Positions 6,873 to 15,116 of a DNA stretch of 64,000 nt are shown here, one piece after another. A program made the position numbers and the translations under genes. The notes beneath the pieces are model-generated. The model was not told the origin of the DNA. It worked only from the letters and a program-made list of their open reading frames with translations, and made no database searches. Position 1 is the stretch's first letter, and each line of letters starts with the position of its first letter. The stretch is from Clostridium sp. 1001271st1 H5 (lineage in GTDB: Bacteria; Bacillota; Clostridia; Lachnospirales; Lachnospiraceae), in contig NZ_SPHO01000011.1 in the NCBI RefSeq assembly GCF_005845215.1, positions 157,075-221,074 on the forward strand. The letters are read 5' to 3'.

Positions 6873-8097
6873 CCCTCTGTTTCGCGGGGCGCTGCGCCTG
6901 AACCTTTTGACGGAGCAGATTGACATTGTGAAGCCGCTGGGCTGGGAGCGCACCAGTACCACGCTGACCGACATGGACATGAACTACCTGCTTTTGTATC
7001 TGGAAGAAAATTACGGGCTTACCAGCGAGAAAAAGGTGCAGAGCGCCATCAAGATTGTTGCCAATGAAAACCGCTACCATCCAGTCAGGGATTACCTGAA
7101 CAGCCTGCAATGGGACGGCACAGAGCGCATCCGTTACGCCCTGCATCACTTTCTGGGAGCCGATACGGACGAATACACCTATGAAGCCTTGAAACTGTTC
7201 CTGATGGGAGCCATCCGGCGGGTATTCAGACCGGGGAGCAAGTTTGAGGTCATGCTCTGTCTGGTTGGTGGTCAGGGAGCCGGGAAATCTACCTTTTTCC
7301 GGCTGCTGGCAGGCAGGGACGAATGGTTTTCAGACGATTTGAAAAAGCTGGACGATGAAAATGTGTACCGCAAGCTTCAAGGGCATTGGATTATCGAGAT
7401 GTCGGAGATGATTGCCACAGCCAACGCCAAGAGTATTGAGGAAATCAAGTCATTCTTAAGCCGCCAGAAAGAAACCTACAAAGTGCCGTATGAGACACAT
7501 CCGGCAGACCGGCTGCGGCAATGTGTATTTGGAGGGACGACCAACCGGCAGGACTTTTTGCCCCGTGACCGCACCGGCAACCGGCGCTTTCTCCCCGTGA
7601 CGGTGTACCCGGAACGGGCGGAGGTTCACATACTGGACGATGAAGCGGCGGCGAGGGCGTATATCGAACAGATGTGGGCGGAAGCCATGACGGTTTACCG
7701 CAGTGGGAAGTATAAGCTGTCATTCAGCATAGAAATGAACCGATACCTGAACGCCCATCAGCAGGACTTCATGCAGGAGGACACACAGGCTGGCATGATC
7801 TACGCCTATTTGGAGGACTACACCGGCGACAGGGTATGTTCCAAGCAGCTTTATGAGGAAGCGCTGGGGAACTTAAATTCCCCGGCAGACTGGGAGACAC
7901 GGGCAATCTGCGAGATTATGAATACCGGCATTGCGGGCGGCATCATACAGGGCTGGGTAGCCTACAAAAGCCCGAAGCGGTATAAGAAATACGGTTCTCA
8001 AAAAGGCTGGGAGCGTGTCAACCAAGCTCCGCCGGAGGGGGACGGTTTTCAGGAAATCACGGAAGAAGAAGCCCGGCAAATGGAACTTCCATTCTGA
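6700..8097 (+). CDS. VapE-type (virulence-associated E) P-loop ATPase/helicase-like protein
   Basis: A protein of 465 residues with the VapE fold: a helical N-terminal part, then a P-loop (VGGQGAGKSTFF, about residues 188-199), a Walker B-like stretch (HWIIEMSEM), the conserved SRQKETYKVPYE segment and FGGTTN ... DRTGNRRFLPV. These proteins occur in phages, satellites and integrative elements as replication initiator or helicase components. Start TTG at 6700 is preceded by AAAGGAGGTG, a near-perfect ribosome-binding site, which supports the 173-base overlap with the upstream CHC2 gene. It ends just before a region of repeated GGTTGAC words that could be a replication origin. Confidence 0.85.
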   Translation: MNSEFQSLPPETQEAVKRTMDTMEPAQTPAEIRETLEGTQKGGVKNSIRNCLTVFQRDPLFRGALRLNLLTEQIDIVKPLGWERTSTTLTDMDMNYLLLYLEENYGLTSEKKVQSAIKIVANENRYHPVRDYLNSLQWDGTERIRYALHHFLGADTDEYTYEALKLFLMGAIRRVFRPGSKFEVMLCLVGGQGAGKSTFFRLLAGRDEWFSDDLKKLDDENVYRKLQGHWIIEMSEMIATANAKSIEEIKSFLSRQKETYKVPYETHPADRLRQCVFGGTTNRQDFLPRDRTGNRRFLPVTVYPERAEVHILDDEAAARAYIEQMWAEAMTVYRSGKYKLSFSIEMNRYLNAHQQDFMQEDTQAGMIYAYLEDYTGDRVCSKQLYEEALGNLNSPADWETRAICEIMNTGIAGGIIQGWVAYKSPKRYKKYGSQKGWERVNQAPPEGDGFQEITEEEARQMELPF

Positions 8098-8102
8098 AAA
8101 GC

Positions 8103-8298
8103 CACCGGTTGACAGTTTGGTTGACGCTTTGGTTGACAGCCGGTTGACGGGGAAAAGCCTGATATTTGGGGCATTTCTCTCCTTTGTCAACCATGTCAAC
8201 CAAGAAATCAAAGAAAAAGTAAAAAGTAATAATAGAGCGCCTATGGATTGTTTTCAAAGTCTTTTCTGCCGGTTGACACGGTTTGGTTGACACGGAGA
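8103..8298. repeat. Iteron-like cluster of GGTTGAC repeats
   Basis: Directly after the VapE gene, GGTTGAC occurs four times at 11-12-base spacing, then GTCAACC twice in inverted orientation, then GGTTGAC twice more near 8272-8290. The intervening sequence is not convincingly coding. Regular spacing close to one helical turn next to replication-like genes suggests an iteron array, but the words could also be remnants of a VapE C-terminus encoding repeated VDxLVD peptides. Confidence 0.5.
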
Positions 8299-8367
8299 CA
8301 GTCTGCGGCTGTACACCTGTCTGACATTCCCTTGTCGGGCATATTTCATTTATGGAGGTAACTGCCT

Positions 8368-8553
8368 ATGGCAAAAAGCAAAAACGAGAGCAATAACAAA
8401 AACAGCGGCACCCTGCTTACCGAAAAAGACGGCACCCAGTATTTTGTCATGGGGAAAGTCCGTATCAAGGTATCGGAGCATTTCGCACAGGATGGGAAGC
8501 CGCTTGACAGCCTGCTGGAAGATGTGATCCAGCACGCTGCCGCCGCTTCCTGA
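8368..8553 (+). CDS. tnpW: TnpW-family small transposon protein
   Basis: A protein of 61 residues, hydrophilic, with the segment TQYFVMGKVRIKVSEHF followed by a predicted short helix (LDSLLEDVIQHAA). It resembles the small TnpW-type proteins encoded beside the large serine recombinases of Tn4451-like elements; their function is not established. The ATG is preceded by TGGAGG. It is the last gene before the recombinase, about 110 bases upstream of its start, with a strong hairpin in between. I rate the family assignment as fairly good on position and sequence style, but it rests on recall rather than an alignment. Confidence 0.65.
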   Translation: MAKSKNESNNKNSGTLLTEKDGTQYFVMGKVRIKVSEHFAQDGKPLDSLLEDVIQHAAAAS

Positions 8554-8582
8554 AAAAATACGGAATAACGACTGTCAATCAG

Positions 8583-8638
8583 CCCACGCTTATGATATAC
8601 TTGTACCAGCGAGTATTGTATAAGCGTGGGTTGTTTCT
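8583..8638 (+). promoter_or_regulatory. Strong hairpin in the leader of the recombinase gene
   Basis: An 11-base perfect inverted repeat (CCCACGCTTAT at 8583-8593, ATAAGCGTGGG at 8620-8630) encloses smaller complementary words and is followed by TTGTTTCTTTT. It has the form of an intrinsic terminator or attenuator and ends about 20 bases before the recombinase ribosome-binding site. It may limit read-through into the recombinase while the element is integrated. Confidence 0.6.
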
Positions 8639-8660
8639 TTTAGAAGGAGGATTTTTAACC

Positions 8661-10283
8661 GTGAAACAACCATACAATACAACGATTTATAACACTGCAC
8701 TATATTTGAGATTGAGCCGTGACGATGAATTACAGGGGGAAAGCGGCAGTATCCAGACCCAGCGCATGATGCTTAGACAGTATGCCGCAGAGCATGGGCT
8801 GACCGTTGTAGACGAGTACATTGACGACGGATGGAGTGGGACAAATTTCGAGCGTCCAAGTTTCCAAAGGATGATTGATGACATCGAAGACGGGAAAATC
8901 AACTGCGTTGTCACAAAGGACTTATCCCGTCTGGGAAGAAACTATATCCTGACCGGTCAGTACACGGAAATCTATTTCCCCAGCAAGGGAGTACGCTACA
9001 TTGCCATCAATGACAATGTGGACACCATCAACGGAGAAAGCGAGCTTGCACCGTTCTTAAACATCCTGAATGAAATGCACGCCCGACAGACCAGCAAAAA
9101 GGTCAAGGCTGCCATGCACACAAGATTTGCCAATGGCGCACACTATGGAGCCTATGCACCGCTGGGCTATGTAAAAGACCCGGACAAAAAAGGTCATCTT
9201 CTGATCGACCCGGAAACACGCTGGATTGTAGAGAAGATTTTTGACCTTGCTGTACACGGGCGTGGAGCCGCCAGCATTACACGGATTCTGGTGGAGGAAA
9301 AAGTACCTACCCCCGGCTGGCTGAACTATGAAAGATACGGGACTTTCGCCAATATCTACGCCGGTGCGCCCGCAGAAAAAGCCTATGCGTGGACGATAGC
9401 ACAGGTCAAGAGCATTTTGAAAGAGGAAACCTACATCGGTCACAGCATTCACAACAAGCAGAGCAACATTTCATTCAAGAACAAGAAAAAGGTGCGGAAG
9501 CCGCAGGAAGAATGGTATCGTGTGGAAAATACCCACGAAGCCATCATTTCTGAAGAAGTGTTCCAAAAAGTTCAGGAGCTGATTGCAAGCAGACGCAGGA
9601 AACGCAGAAACGGTACGACACAGATTTTCGCAGGATTGATAAAATGTGCAGACTGCGGATGGTCTTTAGCCTATGGGGAAAACAAGCAGAATAAGAACCC
9701 ATACGGGTACTACCATTGCAGCAAGAACGGGCAGGGATTACGCCAGTGTTCCATGCACTATATCCGCTATGATGTACTGTATGCCTATGTGCTTGCAAGA
9801 CTGCAATACTGGTCTATGCTGGCACAGAAAGACGAGGACAAGCTGCTGAAACGCCTGCTCAATGCCAGCGACAGGGAAAGAAACTCTGCGAAGAAAAAGC
9901 AGGCTGCGGAGCTGAAAAAGGCAGAGAAGCGTAAAGCCGAGGTTGACGGGCTGTTTGCTAAAATGTATGAGGACTGGTCTGCCGGACGCATAACCGAGTA
10001 TAACTTCAATATGCTGTCCGAGAAGTACCAGAACGAGCAAAAGGAGCTTGAAACAAAAATAAGACAGCTTCACGAAATGATGGAAGCCGCCGTACAGACC
10101 GCAGCGGATGCTGAAAAGTGGATTGCCCTAATGAAACAGTATGTCAACCCTGTGGAGCTGACCGCCGAACTTCTGAACACTCTAATTGAAAAAATAACCG
10201 TCCACGAAGCTGTCAAGGGCGAGGATGGAAGCCGTGAGCAGGAAGTAGAAATCTACTACCGCTTCATCGGCAAAATCGACTGA
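8661..10283 (+). CDS. Large serine recombinase of the integrative element
   Basis: This protein of 540 residues catalyses site-specific integration and excision. It has an N-terminal resolvase-type catalytic domain with the active-site Ser19 in YLRLSRDDE and DLSRLGRN, a central recombinase domain (about residues 165-300), a zinc ribbon (CADCG ... YHCSKN ... QCSMHYI) and a long coiled-coil C-terminal region. It resembles TnpX-like recombinases but is shorter than the roughly 700-residue TnpX. The GTG start at 8661 follows AGAAGGAGG; longer in-frame starts run through the hairpin and have no ribosome-binding site. The gene ends 37 bases before the inferred right end of the element, the usual place for such enzymes. 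Confidence 0.93.
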   Translation: MKQPYNTTIYNTALYLRLSRDDELQGESGSIQTQRMMLRQYAAEHGLTVVDEYIDDGWSGTNFERPSFQRMIDDIEDGKINCVVTKDLSRLGRNYILTGQYTEIYFPSKGVRYIAINDNVDTINGESELAPFLNILNEMHARQTSKKVKAAMHTRFANGAHYGAYAPLGYVKDPDKKGHLLIDPETRWIVEKIFDLAVHGRGAASITRILVEEKVPTPGWLNYERYGTFANIYAGAPAEKAYAWTIAQVKSILKEETYIGHSIHNKQSNISFKNKKKVRKPQEEWYRVENTHEAIISEEVFQKVQELIASRRRKRRNGTTQIFAGLIKCADCGWSLAYGENKQNKNPYGYYHCSKNGQGLRQCSMHYIRYDVLYAYVLARLQYWSMLAQKDEDKLLKRLLNASDRERNSAKKKQAAELKKAEKRKAEVDGLFAKMYEDWSAGRITEYNFNMLSEKYQNEQKELETKIRQLHEMMEAAVQTAADAEKWIALMKQYVNPVELTAELLNTLIEKITVHEAVKGEDGSREQEVEIYYRFIGKID

Positions 10284-10310
10284 CCTTTCTTTTTTTACCC
10301 AACAATATCT

Positions 10311-10330
10311 TTAATTAAGGGAAACGGGCG
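10311..10330. other. Right attachment junction (attR) of the element
   Basis: In-frame homology to a chromosomal HTH gene begins at 10321 (GAAACGGGC), while sequence to the left (TTAATTAAGG) belongs to the element. Serine recombinases of the TnpX kind exchange at a GA dinucleotide, and a GA lies exactly at the junction. The position is accurate to a few bases; the left junction is outside the window. Confidence 0.65.
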
Positions 10331-11289
10331 CCTCCTGCCCGGACATTGCTCTTTTATGCCCTCTGGCCCGCGCCCTGAACACCAATGTGGATACCCTGCT
10401 GCAGTTTGAGGAAACCCTTACGGAAGTACAGATTGATGAACGGCTGAACGAAATCGTGGAGACAGCCAGGAATCTTGGATACGAGGCAGCGGACACCATG
10501 ATACAATCGCTTCTGCACACCTACCCCTCAAGTATACCCCTGAAATCCAGGGCAGTCACTCTGTTTGACCTCTTCGCCATGCTGTTTCCAGCCCAGCCCC
10601 AGACAGTAAAGGACAGCTGGACAAAACAGAAAAAACAGCTTCTGGAGGAAGTCCGGGCCAGCGGTGCCCCGTCCTGCTGGCAGACAGCCGTCTCCCACCT
10701 GGCCTCCATCGCCATACTGGAAGGCGAGCTGGATAAAGCGGAGAGCCTTTTAAAGGAATTGCCCCAGCAAAGCACTGACTCCACCTCCGTCTGGGCACTG
10801 CTGTACCTGAAAAAGGGGAAGGCCGGACAGGCTCTGGAAGTCCTGCAGAAGCGCTTGTATGTGCTGACTCGCCAGATACAGAACTTCCTCATCCAGATGA
10901 TGAACCCGGAAATGACCCCCGACACCGCAAAGGCTCTGGAGCTGTGCGTCATTTACCGCAGGCTGGAAGAGCTGCTGGGCGTGGGAAACGGCATGAGTCC
11001 CGGATTCTTTGCCCAGGCATACCAGCGGGCCGGACAGGACCAGCAGGCATTGGAGAGCATGATTCAGTTTGTGGATGCCATCACCGGCACGGTCCAGAAA
11101 CCCAATCCCGTCCTGTTCTCTCCCGGAGTAAAGATAGACGGGGAACATCCGGCCTCCACAATAGAAATACGCCGGCTGCTCCTTAAGAGCCTGCTGGAGG
11201 ATGCGTACTATAAGCAGTTTCTGGATAACGGGGACTTCCGGGCCGCAGTGGATAAGCTCCGGAAAAGCATCCAAGAAGAAGAGGCCTGA
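10321..11289 (+). pseudogene. 3' remnant of an XRE-type HTH regulator interrupted by the element
   Basis: An open frame of 322 codons with no start codon of its own at the junction. It begins ETGASCPDIALLCPLARALN, which is the last part of a Cro/CI-type HTH domain (normally preceded by a KWE segment), then continues as a helical, TPR-like region. The first 5' part should lie at the left end of the element, outside the window. A shorter product from GTG 10387 is possible but would lack the DNA-binding fold. Excision would restore the full gene. In related regulators the HTH is followed by such helical repeats that may sense a ligand; here the role is unknown. Confidence 0.8.
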
Positions 11290-11323
11290 ATATCCCAGAG
11301 GCCTGGATGTCCCAGATGAGAAA

Positions 11324-11371
11324 AAGGACAGCCCCCCCCCCCCAGTTTCTAACCCCCGCGGGACTGTCCTT
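11324..11371 (-). terminator. Intrinsic terminator with C12 tract, GntR-gene side
   Basis: AAGGACAG and CTGTCCTT form an 8-base stem with a GC-rich loop; on the minus strand it is followed by TTTCTC, suiting the GntR gene that ends at 11398. A run of 12 C (11332-11343) lies in the loop. The convergent HTH remnant ends just before it, so it may serve both. Confidence 0.65.
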
Positions 11372-11397
11372 ATTGCATTTCATAACTGACAACTTTT

Positions 11398-12105
11398 TTA
11401 CTGCGCATCCTCCACCCAGCACATCTTGGCGGACTTCTCAATATGGGCCTTCATAATTGCCTCAGCCTCATCCGGGTCTCCTTTTTTCAGGCACTCAATG
11501 ATTCGCTTGTGGAATTCAATCCCATCCTGATGGCCCTCCTGCTGTGTTACAATCCCTCTGAGCAGGATTGTCTTCCACAGGCTTACCATGGATTTAATGA
11601 AACAAATCAGCAGCGGATTCCCGGTTGCCTCTGCGATGCAGATATGGAACTGGATATCATAATCAATGCGTTTATCCCAGACATCCTTACTTTCAATCAT
11701 TCCCTGCACATACTGTTCCAGCTGTTCAAAATCCAATGCGTCCTTTTTTTCAGCCACAACCCTGCTGGCGTAAGGCTCCAGCAGCTTACGCATCTCATAC
11801 ACATCCATATATCCGATATCATCCAGCCGCAGCATACGGTTGAGAATCTCAGTGACGCTTCCGCTTTCAGGCTTTGCTATAAAAGTCCCTTCCCCGTTCT
11901 TCTGTACAATCAGCTGCCTTTCCTTAAGCAGCTTCAGGGACTCTCTCATGACATTGCGGCTGATTCCGAATTTCAACGCCAGCTCCTGCTCACTGGGCAG
12001 CCGTTCCCCCTGCCGCAGCGAATTACTCAGTATCATGTCTTCCATACGGTCAGCCACTGTCTCATATAAATTTTTCTTCTTAACTTTGAAATCCAGTTCT
12101 TCCAT
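11398..12105 (-). CDS. GntR-family regulator, FadR (FCD) subfamily
   Basis: This protein of 235 residues has an N-terminal winged helix (LPSEQELALKFGISRNVMRESLKLL) and a C-terminal all-helical FCD ligand-binding domain (about residues 85-225), with the usual metal/ligand residues in DYDIQFHICIAEATGN and HKRIIECL. FCD regulators typically bind sugar acids or other small carboxylates and repress a neighbouring catabolic operon. It is the last gene of a run on the minus strand: aldolase, DctP, DctQ, DctM, regulator. The palindromes upstream of the aldolase (15923-15961) are a likely operator. The effector is probably the transported sugar acid; that is inference. Confidence 0.88.
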   Translation of the reverse strand: MEELDFKVKKKNLYETVADRMEDMILSNSLRQGERLPSEQELALKFGISRNVMRESLKLLKERQLIVQKNGEGTFIAKPESGSVTEILNRMLRLDDIGYMDVYEMRKLLEPYASRVVAEKKDALDFEQLEQYVQGMIESKDVWDKRIDYDIQFHICIAEATGNPLLICFIKSMVSLWKTILLRGIVTQQEGHQDGIEFHKRIIECLKKGDPDEAEAIMKAHIEKSAKMCWVEDAQ

Positions 12106-12205
12106 AATACATTACCCATCTCTATCTTAATATTCTTAAAACCCTGCCTGTTACATATCCCCCTCCTGTTTATCTTAATACAACAATTGAAAAGATACAA
12201 GAATT

Positions 12206-13492
12206 TTATCGGCCAAAGAGCCTTGGCAGCCACATAATGACATCCGGTACAAATGTTACAAGTATCAGCACCAGGACCATCACAAAAACCATGGGCATGA
12301 TTTCTTTTATAATGGTGTTCATCTTCTCCCCGCTGATTCCCGTCACAATAAATAAAAGCATTCCAAATGGCGGCGTACAGAGCCCAATCATGGTATTCAG
12401 CGTAAACACCACGCCGAAATGAACCATATCAATCCCAAAGGACTGGGCAATCGGACATAAAATGGGAAGCAGCACCAGCTGCAAAACAGCGGAATCCAGC
12501 AGCATTCCCAGTATGAACAGCAGGATGTTGACAAAAATAAGGAAAGAAACCTTGGTGGTGGCAAAGGACAGAATCAGGCTGCCTGCCAGGGACGGAAGAT
12601 TTTCCACCGCAATCACATAAGAAAACACATAGGCAGCGCCCAACATGATGCCAATCTGTCCCGTGGACCTGACGGTGTTTTTTAATACCTGCATAAACTC
12701 CGGCAATGTAATGGAACGGTACGCAAAGACGGAAATGATGAGGGCGTAGAGAGCCGCCACCGCCCCGGCCTCTGTGGCGGTCATGATGCCTGTATAAATT
12801 CCCATCAGCAGGATGACAGGGGTAAGGAGGGCCGGAATAGCGCTCACCGTCATCCTGACAAATTCCATTCCCGCATATCTCTTTCCGCTGGGATAGTTTC
12901 TCTTATTGGCAATATAGCAGACATAGATGCACAGGGCCAGGGCCAGTATGATTCCGGGCACCATGCCCGCCAGGAACAGGTTGCCGATGGAAGCGCCTGC
13001 AATAACCCCGTATATGACCAGTGGAATGCTGGGAGGAAAGATGGGCCCGATTACAGCGGAGCCGGCTGTTATGGCTGCGCTGAACCCATCGTCGTATCCC
13101 TCCTTGCGCATGGCCTCAATCTCCATGATTCCAAGTCCCGACGCATCAGCCACAGCGGAACCTGTCATTCCTGAAAATATCAGGGATGCAATGACGTTCA
13201 CATGCCCCAGACCGCCCTTCCATCGTCCCACCAGGACCTTGGAAAAGTCGAAAATCTTGTCTGTCACCTTGCTGGAGTTCATAATATTTGCCGCAAAGAT
13301 AAAAAGCGGAACAGCCAGCAGAATAAAATTGTTATACATCTTGCTGGTAAAAATCTCCACCACCACGCTGGGGTCCATGCCTTTCACAGCCAGGTAAAGG
13401 GTGGAGGATATAATCATTCCTATGGCAATGGGCATCCTGATAACAAAACACACAACCAGCAGGCCAAGGGAAATCATCATGGCATGACTCAT
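12206..13492 (-). CDS. TRAP transporter large permease subunit (DctM family)
   Basis: This 428-residue, highly hydrophobic protein has about 12 membrane segments and the typical DctM start (VVCFVIRMPIAIGM) and motifs (GMTGSAVADASGLG, GPIFPPSIPLVIYG, NTMIGLCTPPFGMLLF). It forms the ion-coupled channel of a TRAP transporter and takes up a carboxylate delivered by the binding protein. It overlaps the small subunit gene by four bases, showing translational coupling, and lies in an operon with an HpcH/HpaI aldolase, pointing to a sugar acid or keto acid as substrate. Length and topology are normal for the family. Confidence 0.95.
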   Translation of the reverse strand: MSHAMMISLGLLVVCFVIRMPIAIGMIISSTLYLAVKGMDPSVVVEIFTSKMYNNFILLAVPLFIFAANIMNSSKVTDKIFDFSKVLVGRWKGGLGHVNVIASLIFSGMTGSAVADASGLGIMEIEAMRKEGYDDGFSAAITAGSAVIGPIFPPSIPLVIYGVIAGASIGNLFLAGMVPGIILALALCIYVCYIANKRNYPSGKRYAGMEFVRMTVSAIPALLTPVILLMGIYTGIMTATEAGAVAALYALIISVFAYRSITLPEFMQVLKNTVRSTGQIGIMLGAAYVFSYVIAVENLPSLAGSLILSFATTKVSFLIFVNILLFILGMLLDSAVLQLVLLPILCPIAQSFGIDMVHFGVVFTLNTMIGLCTPPFGMLLFIVTGISGEKMNTIIKEIMPMVFVMVLVLILVTFVPDVIMWLPRLFGR

Positions 13493-13986
13493 ACCGCCTT
13501 CCCTCCTTTCCCAAATTCCTTAACACAGCCCGCCAGGTCCCGGCAGTACCGGACAATGGTGATAATCTGAAACAGGAAAAATCCCAGATATACGAATCCC
13601 AGAGGGACCTTGAATACCGTGCTGTACCTGGTAAAATAAAACCGGTAAAACTCCAGCGCCGGCGGGACCAGGTAGGTCAGCAGGCCGACTATCAGGATAT
13701 CCTGAAGGAGCCGGAACAGCCTCCTCGTGTTTTCTCCCACAAGCTCGTAAATCACGGAAAAGACAATATTGTCATCTGTGCGCTGGGCATAGCAGCATCC
13801 CAAGGTAATTATCCATACATAGGAAATCTGCGCCAGTTCATAAGGCCATACCAGGGGATTATTAAATATGTATCTGGATATAATCTGCAGGATGAACGCC
13901 ACAAACAGCAGAACAAACCAGCACATGGGCATATAAATCTCAATAAAATCCATGACAGCCCGAAAGCATTTCTTCCATATGTCCAT
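13489..13986 (-). CDS. TRAP transporter small permease subunit (DctQ family)
   Basis: A protein of 165 residues with four membrane segments and the DctQ features NPLVWPYELAQISYVWIITLGCCYA near the second and third helices. It pairs with the large subunit to form the membrane complex. The gene overlaps the large-subunit gene by four bases and begins 15 bases after the binding-protein stop codon. The length is normal for the family. Confidence 0.93.
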   Translation of the reverse strand: MDIWKKCFRAVMDFIEIYMPMCWFVLLFVAFILQIISRYIFNNPLVWPYELAQISYVWIITLGCCYAQRTDDNIVFSVIYELVGENTRRLFRLLQDILIVGLLTYLVPPALEFYRFYFTRYSTVFKVPLGFVYLGFFLFQIITIVRYCRDLAGCVKEFGKGGKAV

Positions 13987-14001
13987 TCAGAATACCTCTC
14001 A

Positions 14002-15102
14002 TTAATATTTCAGGTCCTTAATCTGGTGATATAAATCCATATCCCAATCTTTTACCATGTCCTTGTCGTTGAGATAATAATTCTCAGAATACTCCATAAA
14101 TGCGTCCAGGTCCGGTTCAATGACTGTCAGTCCCTGTTCCTTCAGAAACGTAATGGCTTCCTGCTCCTGTTTCAGGTTTGCCTCATCGCACCATGCAGTG
14201 GCTGTCCTCACTGCCTCTGTCATGATATCCCTGTATTCCTGGGGAAGGGACTGCCACTTCTCCTCATTGATTGCAATGCACATGGGCTCAATCACATGGC
14301 CCGTGAGTACAATCTGGCTGGTCACCTCATACCATTTCTGCGCAATGGTGGTAGGCAGGGGGTTCTCCTGTCCGTCAATGGCGCCGGTCTGAAGTCCCTG
14401 GTATATCTCCGCATAAGCCATGGGTGTGGGATTTGCTCCCAGGGCCTTGCCCATGAAGAGCCATGCAGATGAATTGGGCATCCTTAAATTGACTCCGTTC
14501 AAATCTTCCGGCTTTGTGATTTCCTTTCCAATGTCCCTCATATCCAGATGGCGGGCTCCGCAGTACAGGGCTGACAGCCAGCGCACATTTAATTTTTCCG
14601 CCACATCATCCGCTACCTTTTGGCCAATCTCCCCATCCATGACAGCCCGCATGTGCTGCTCATTCTGGAAAATGTAGGCCGCGGTAAACATGGTCAGGTA
14701 TGGAAGCTGGTCGGAAATCAGGAACGGGGAACTGAACATCATATCCAGACTTCCTCTTGCCACGGCATCCACCTCGCCCTCCTGGGTCATCAGGCTTCCG
14801 TTTTCATGGATTTCCATGGTAAATTTGCCGTTGGTCTTTTCCGATATCTCATCCGCTATCATATGCATGGCCTTAACATAATTCACGTCCCCGCTGGACT
14901 GTGTGGAAAATACCAGCTTTACCTCCGGCAAATCCCCGCCCGCCTCCGGCGCAGCCTGTTCAGGGGCAGATGCACCGGAGGCTGCTTCTGTCTTTGCCTC
15001 CGTCTCGGACGGACTCTTGCTCTCAGGCGCTTTTTGGCCGCATGCAGCCAGGCCTGCGGTCATTGCAAGAACTAATGCGATACTAATCATGCGTTTTCTC
15101 AT
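14002..15102 (-). CDS. TRAP transporter substrate-binding lipoprotein (DctP family)
   Basis: This 366-residue protein has a lipoprotein signal (basic start, hydrophobic stretch, LAACG with lipid-modified Cys at about residue 21), then an Ala/Glu/Pro-rich linker and the DctP fold. The conserved Arg that usually contacts the carboxylate is in the NGVNLRMPNSSAW segment, followed by AYAEIYQGLQTGAIDGQENP, a strong family signature. It captures the substrate outside the membrane. It follows the aldolase gene by 14 bases and precedes DctQ by 15. The substrate is likely an organic acid, perhaps a sugar acid, judging from the aldolase. Confidence 0.95.
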   Translation of the reverse strand: MRKRMISIALVLAMTAGLAACGQKAPESKSPSETEAKTEAASGASAPEQAAPEAGGDLPEVKLVFSTQSSGDVNYVKAMHMIADEISEKTNGKFTMEIHENGSLMTQEGEVDAVARGSLDMMFSSPFLISDQLPYLTMFTAAYIFQNEQHMRAVMDGEIGQKVADDVAEKLNVRWLSALYCGARHLDMRDIGKEITKPEDLNGVNLRMPNSSAWLFMGKALGANPTPMAYAEIYQGLQTGAIDGQENPLPTTIAQKWYEVTSQIVLTGHVIEPMCIAINEEKWQSLPQEYRDIMTEAVRTATAWCDEANLKQEQEAITFLKEQGLTVIEPDLDAFMEYSENYYLNDKDMVKDWDMDLYHQIKDLKY

Positions 15103-15116
15103 AGTGTTTATCCTCC

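Larger units (their letters stand above)
1..10320. mobile_element. Integrative mobilizable element, right part (left end outside window)
   Basis: The block combines a large serine recombinase, a TnpW-like protein, an excisionase-like HTH protein, a MobA/MobL relaxase, a MOBQ-type oriT and replication-like genes. No type IV secretion genes are visible, so mobilization by a helper is more likely than self-transfer, although the unseen left part could change that. The right boundary is placed at about 10320 because coding sequence of an interrupted chromosomal HTH gene resumes in frame at 10321. The ABC transporter and two-component system at 1-2019 look like cargo. Confidence 0.85.

Noticed and set aside
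8015..8290. Plus-strand frame of about 91 codons over the GGTTGAC repeats
   Set aside because: Its first part overlaps the VapE gene out of frame and it has no ribosome-binding site. The VDxLVD peptides in it are mentioned as an alternative reading of the repeats.
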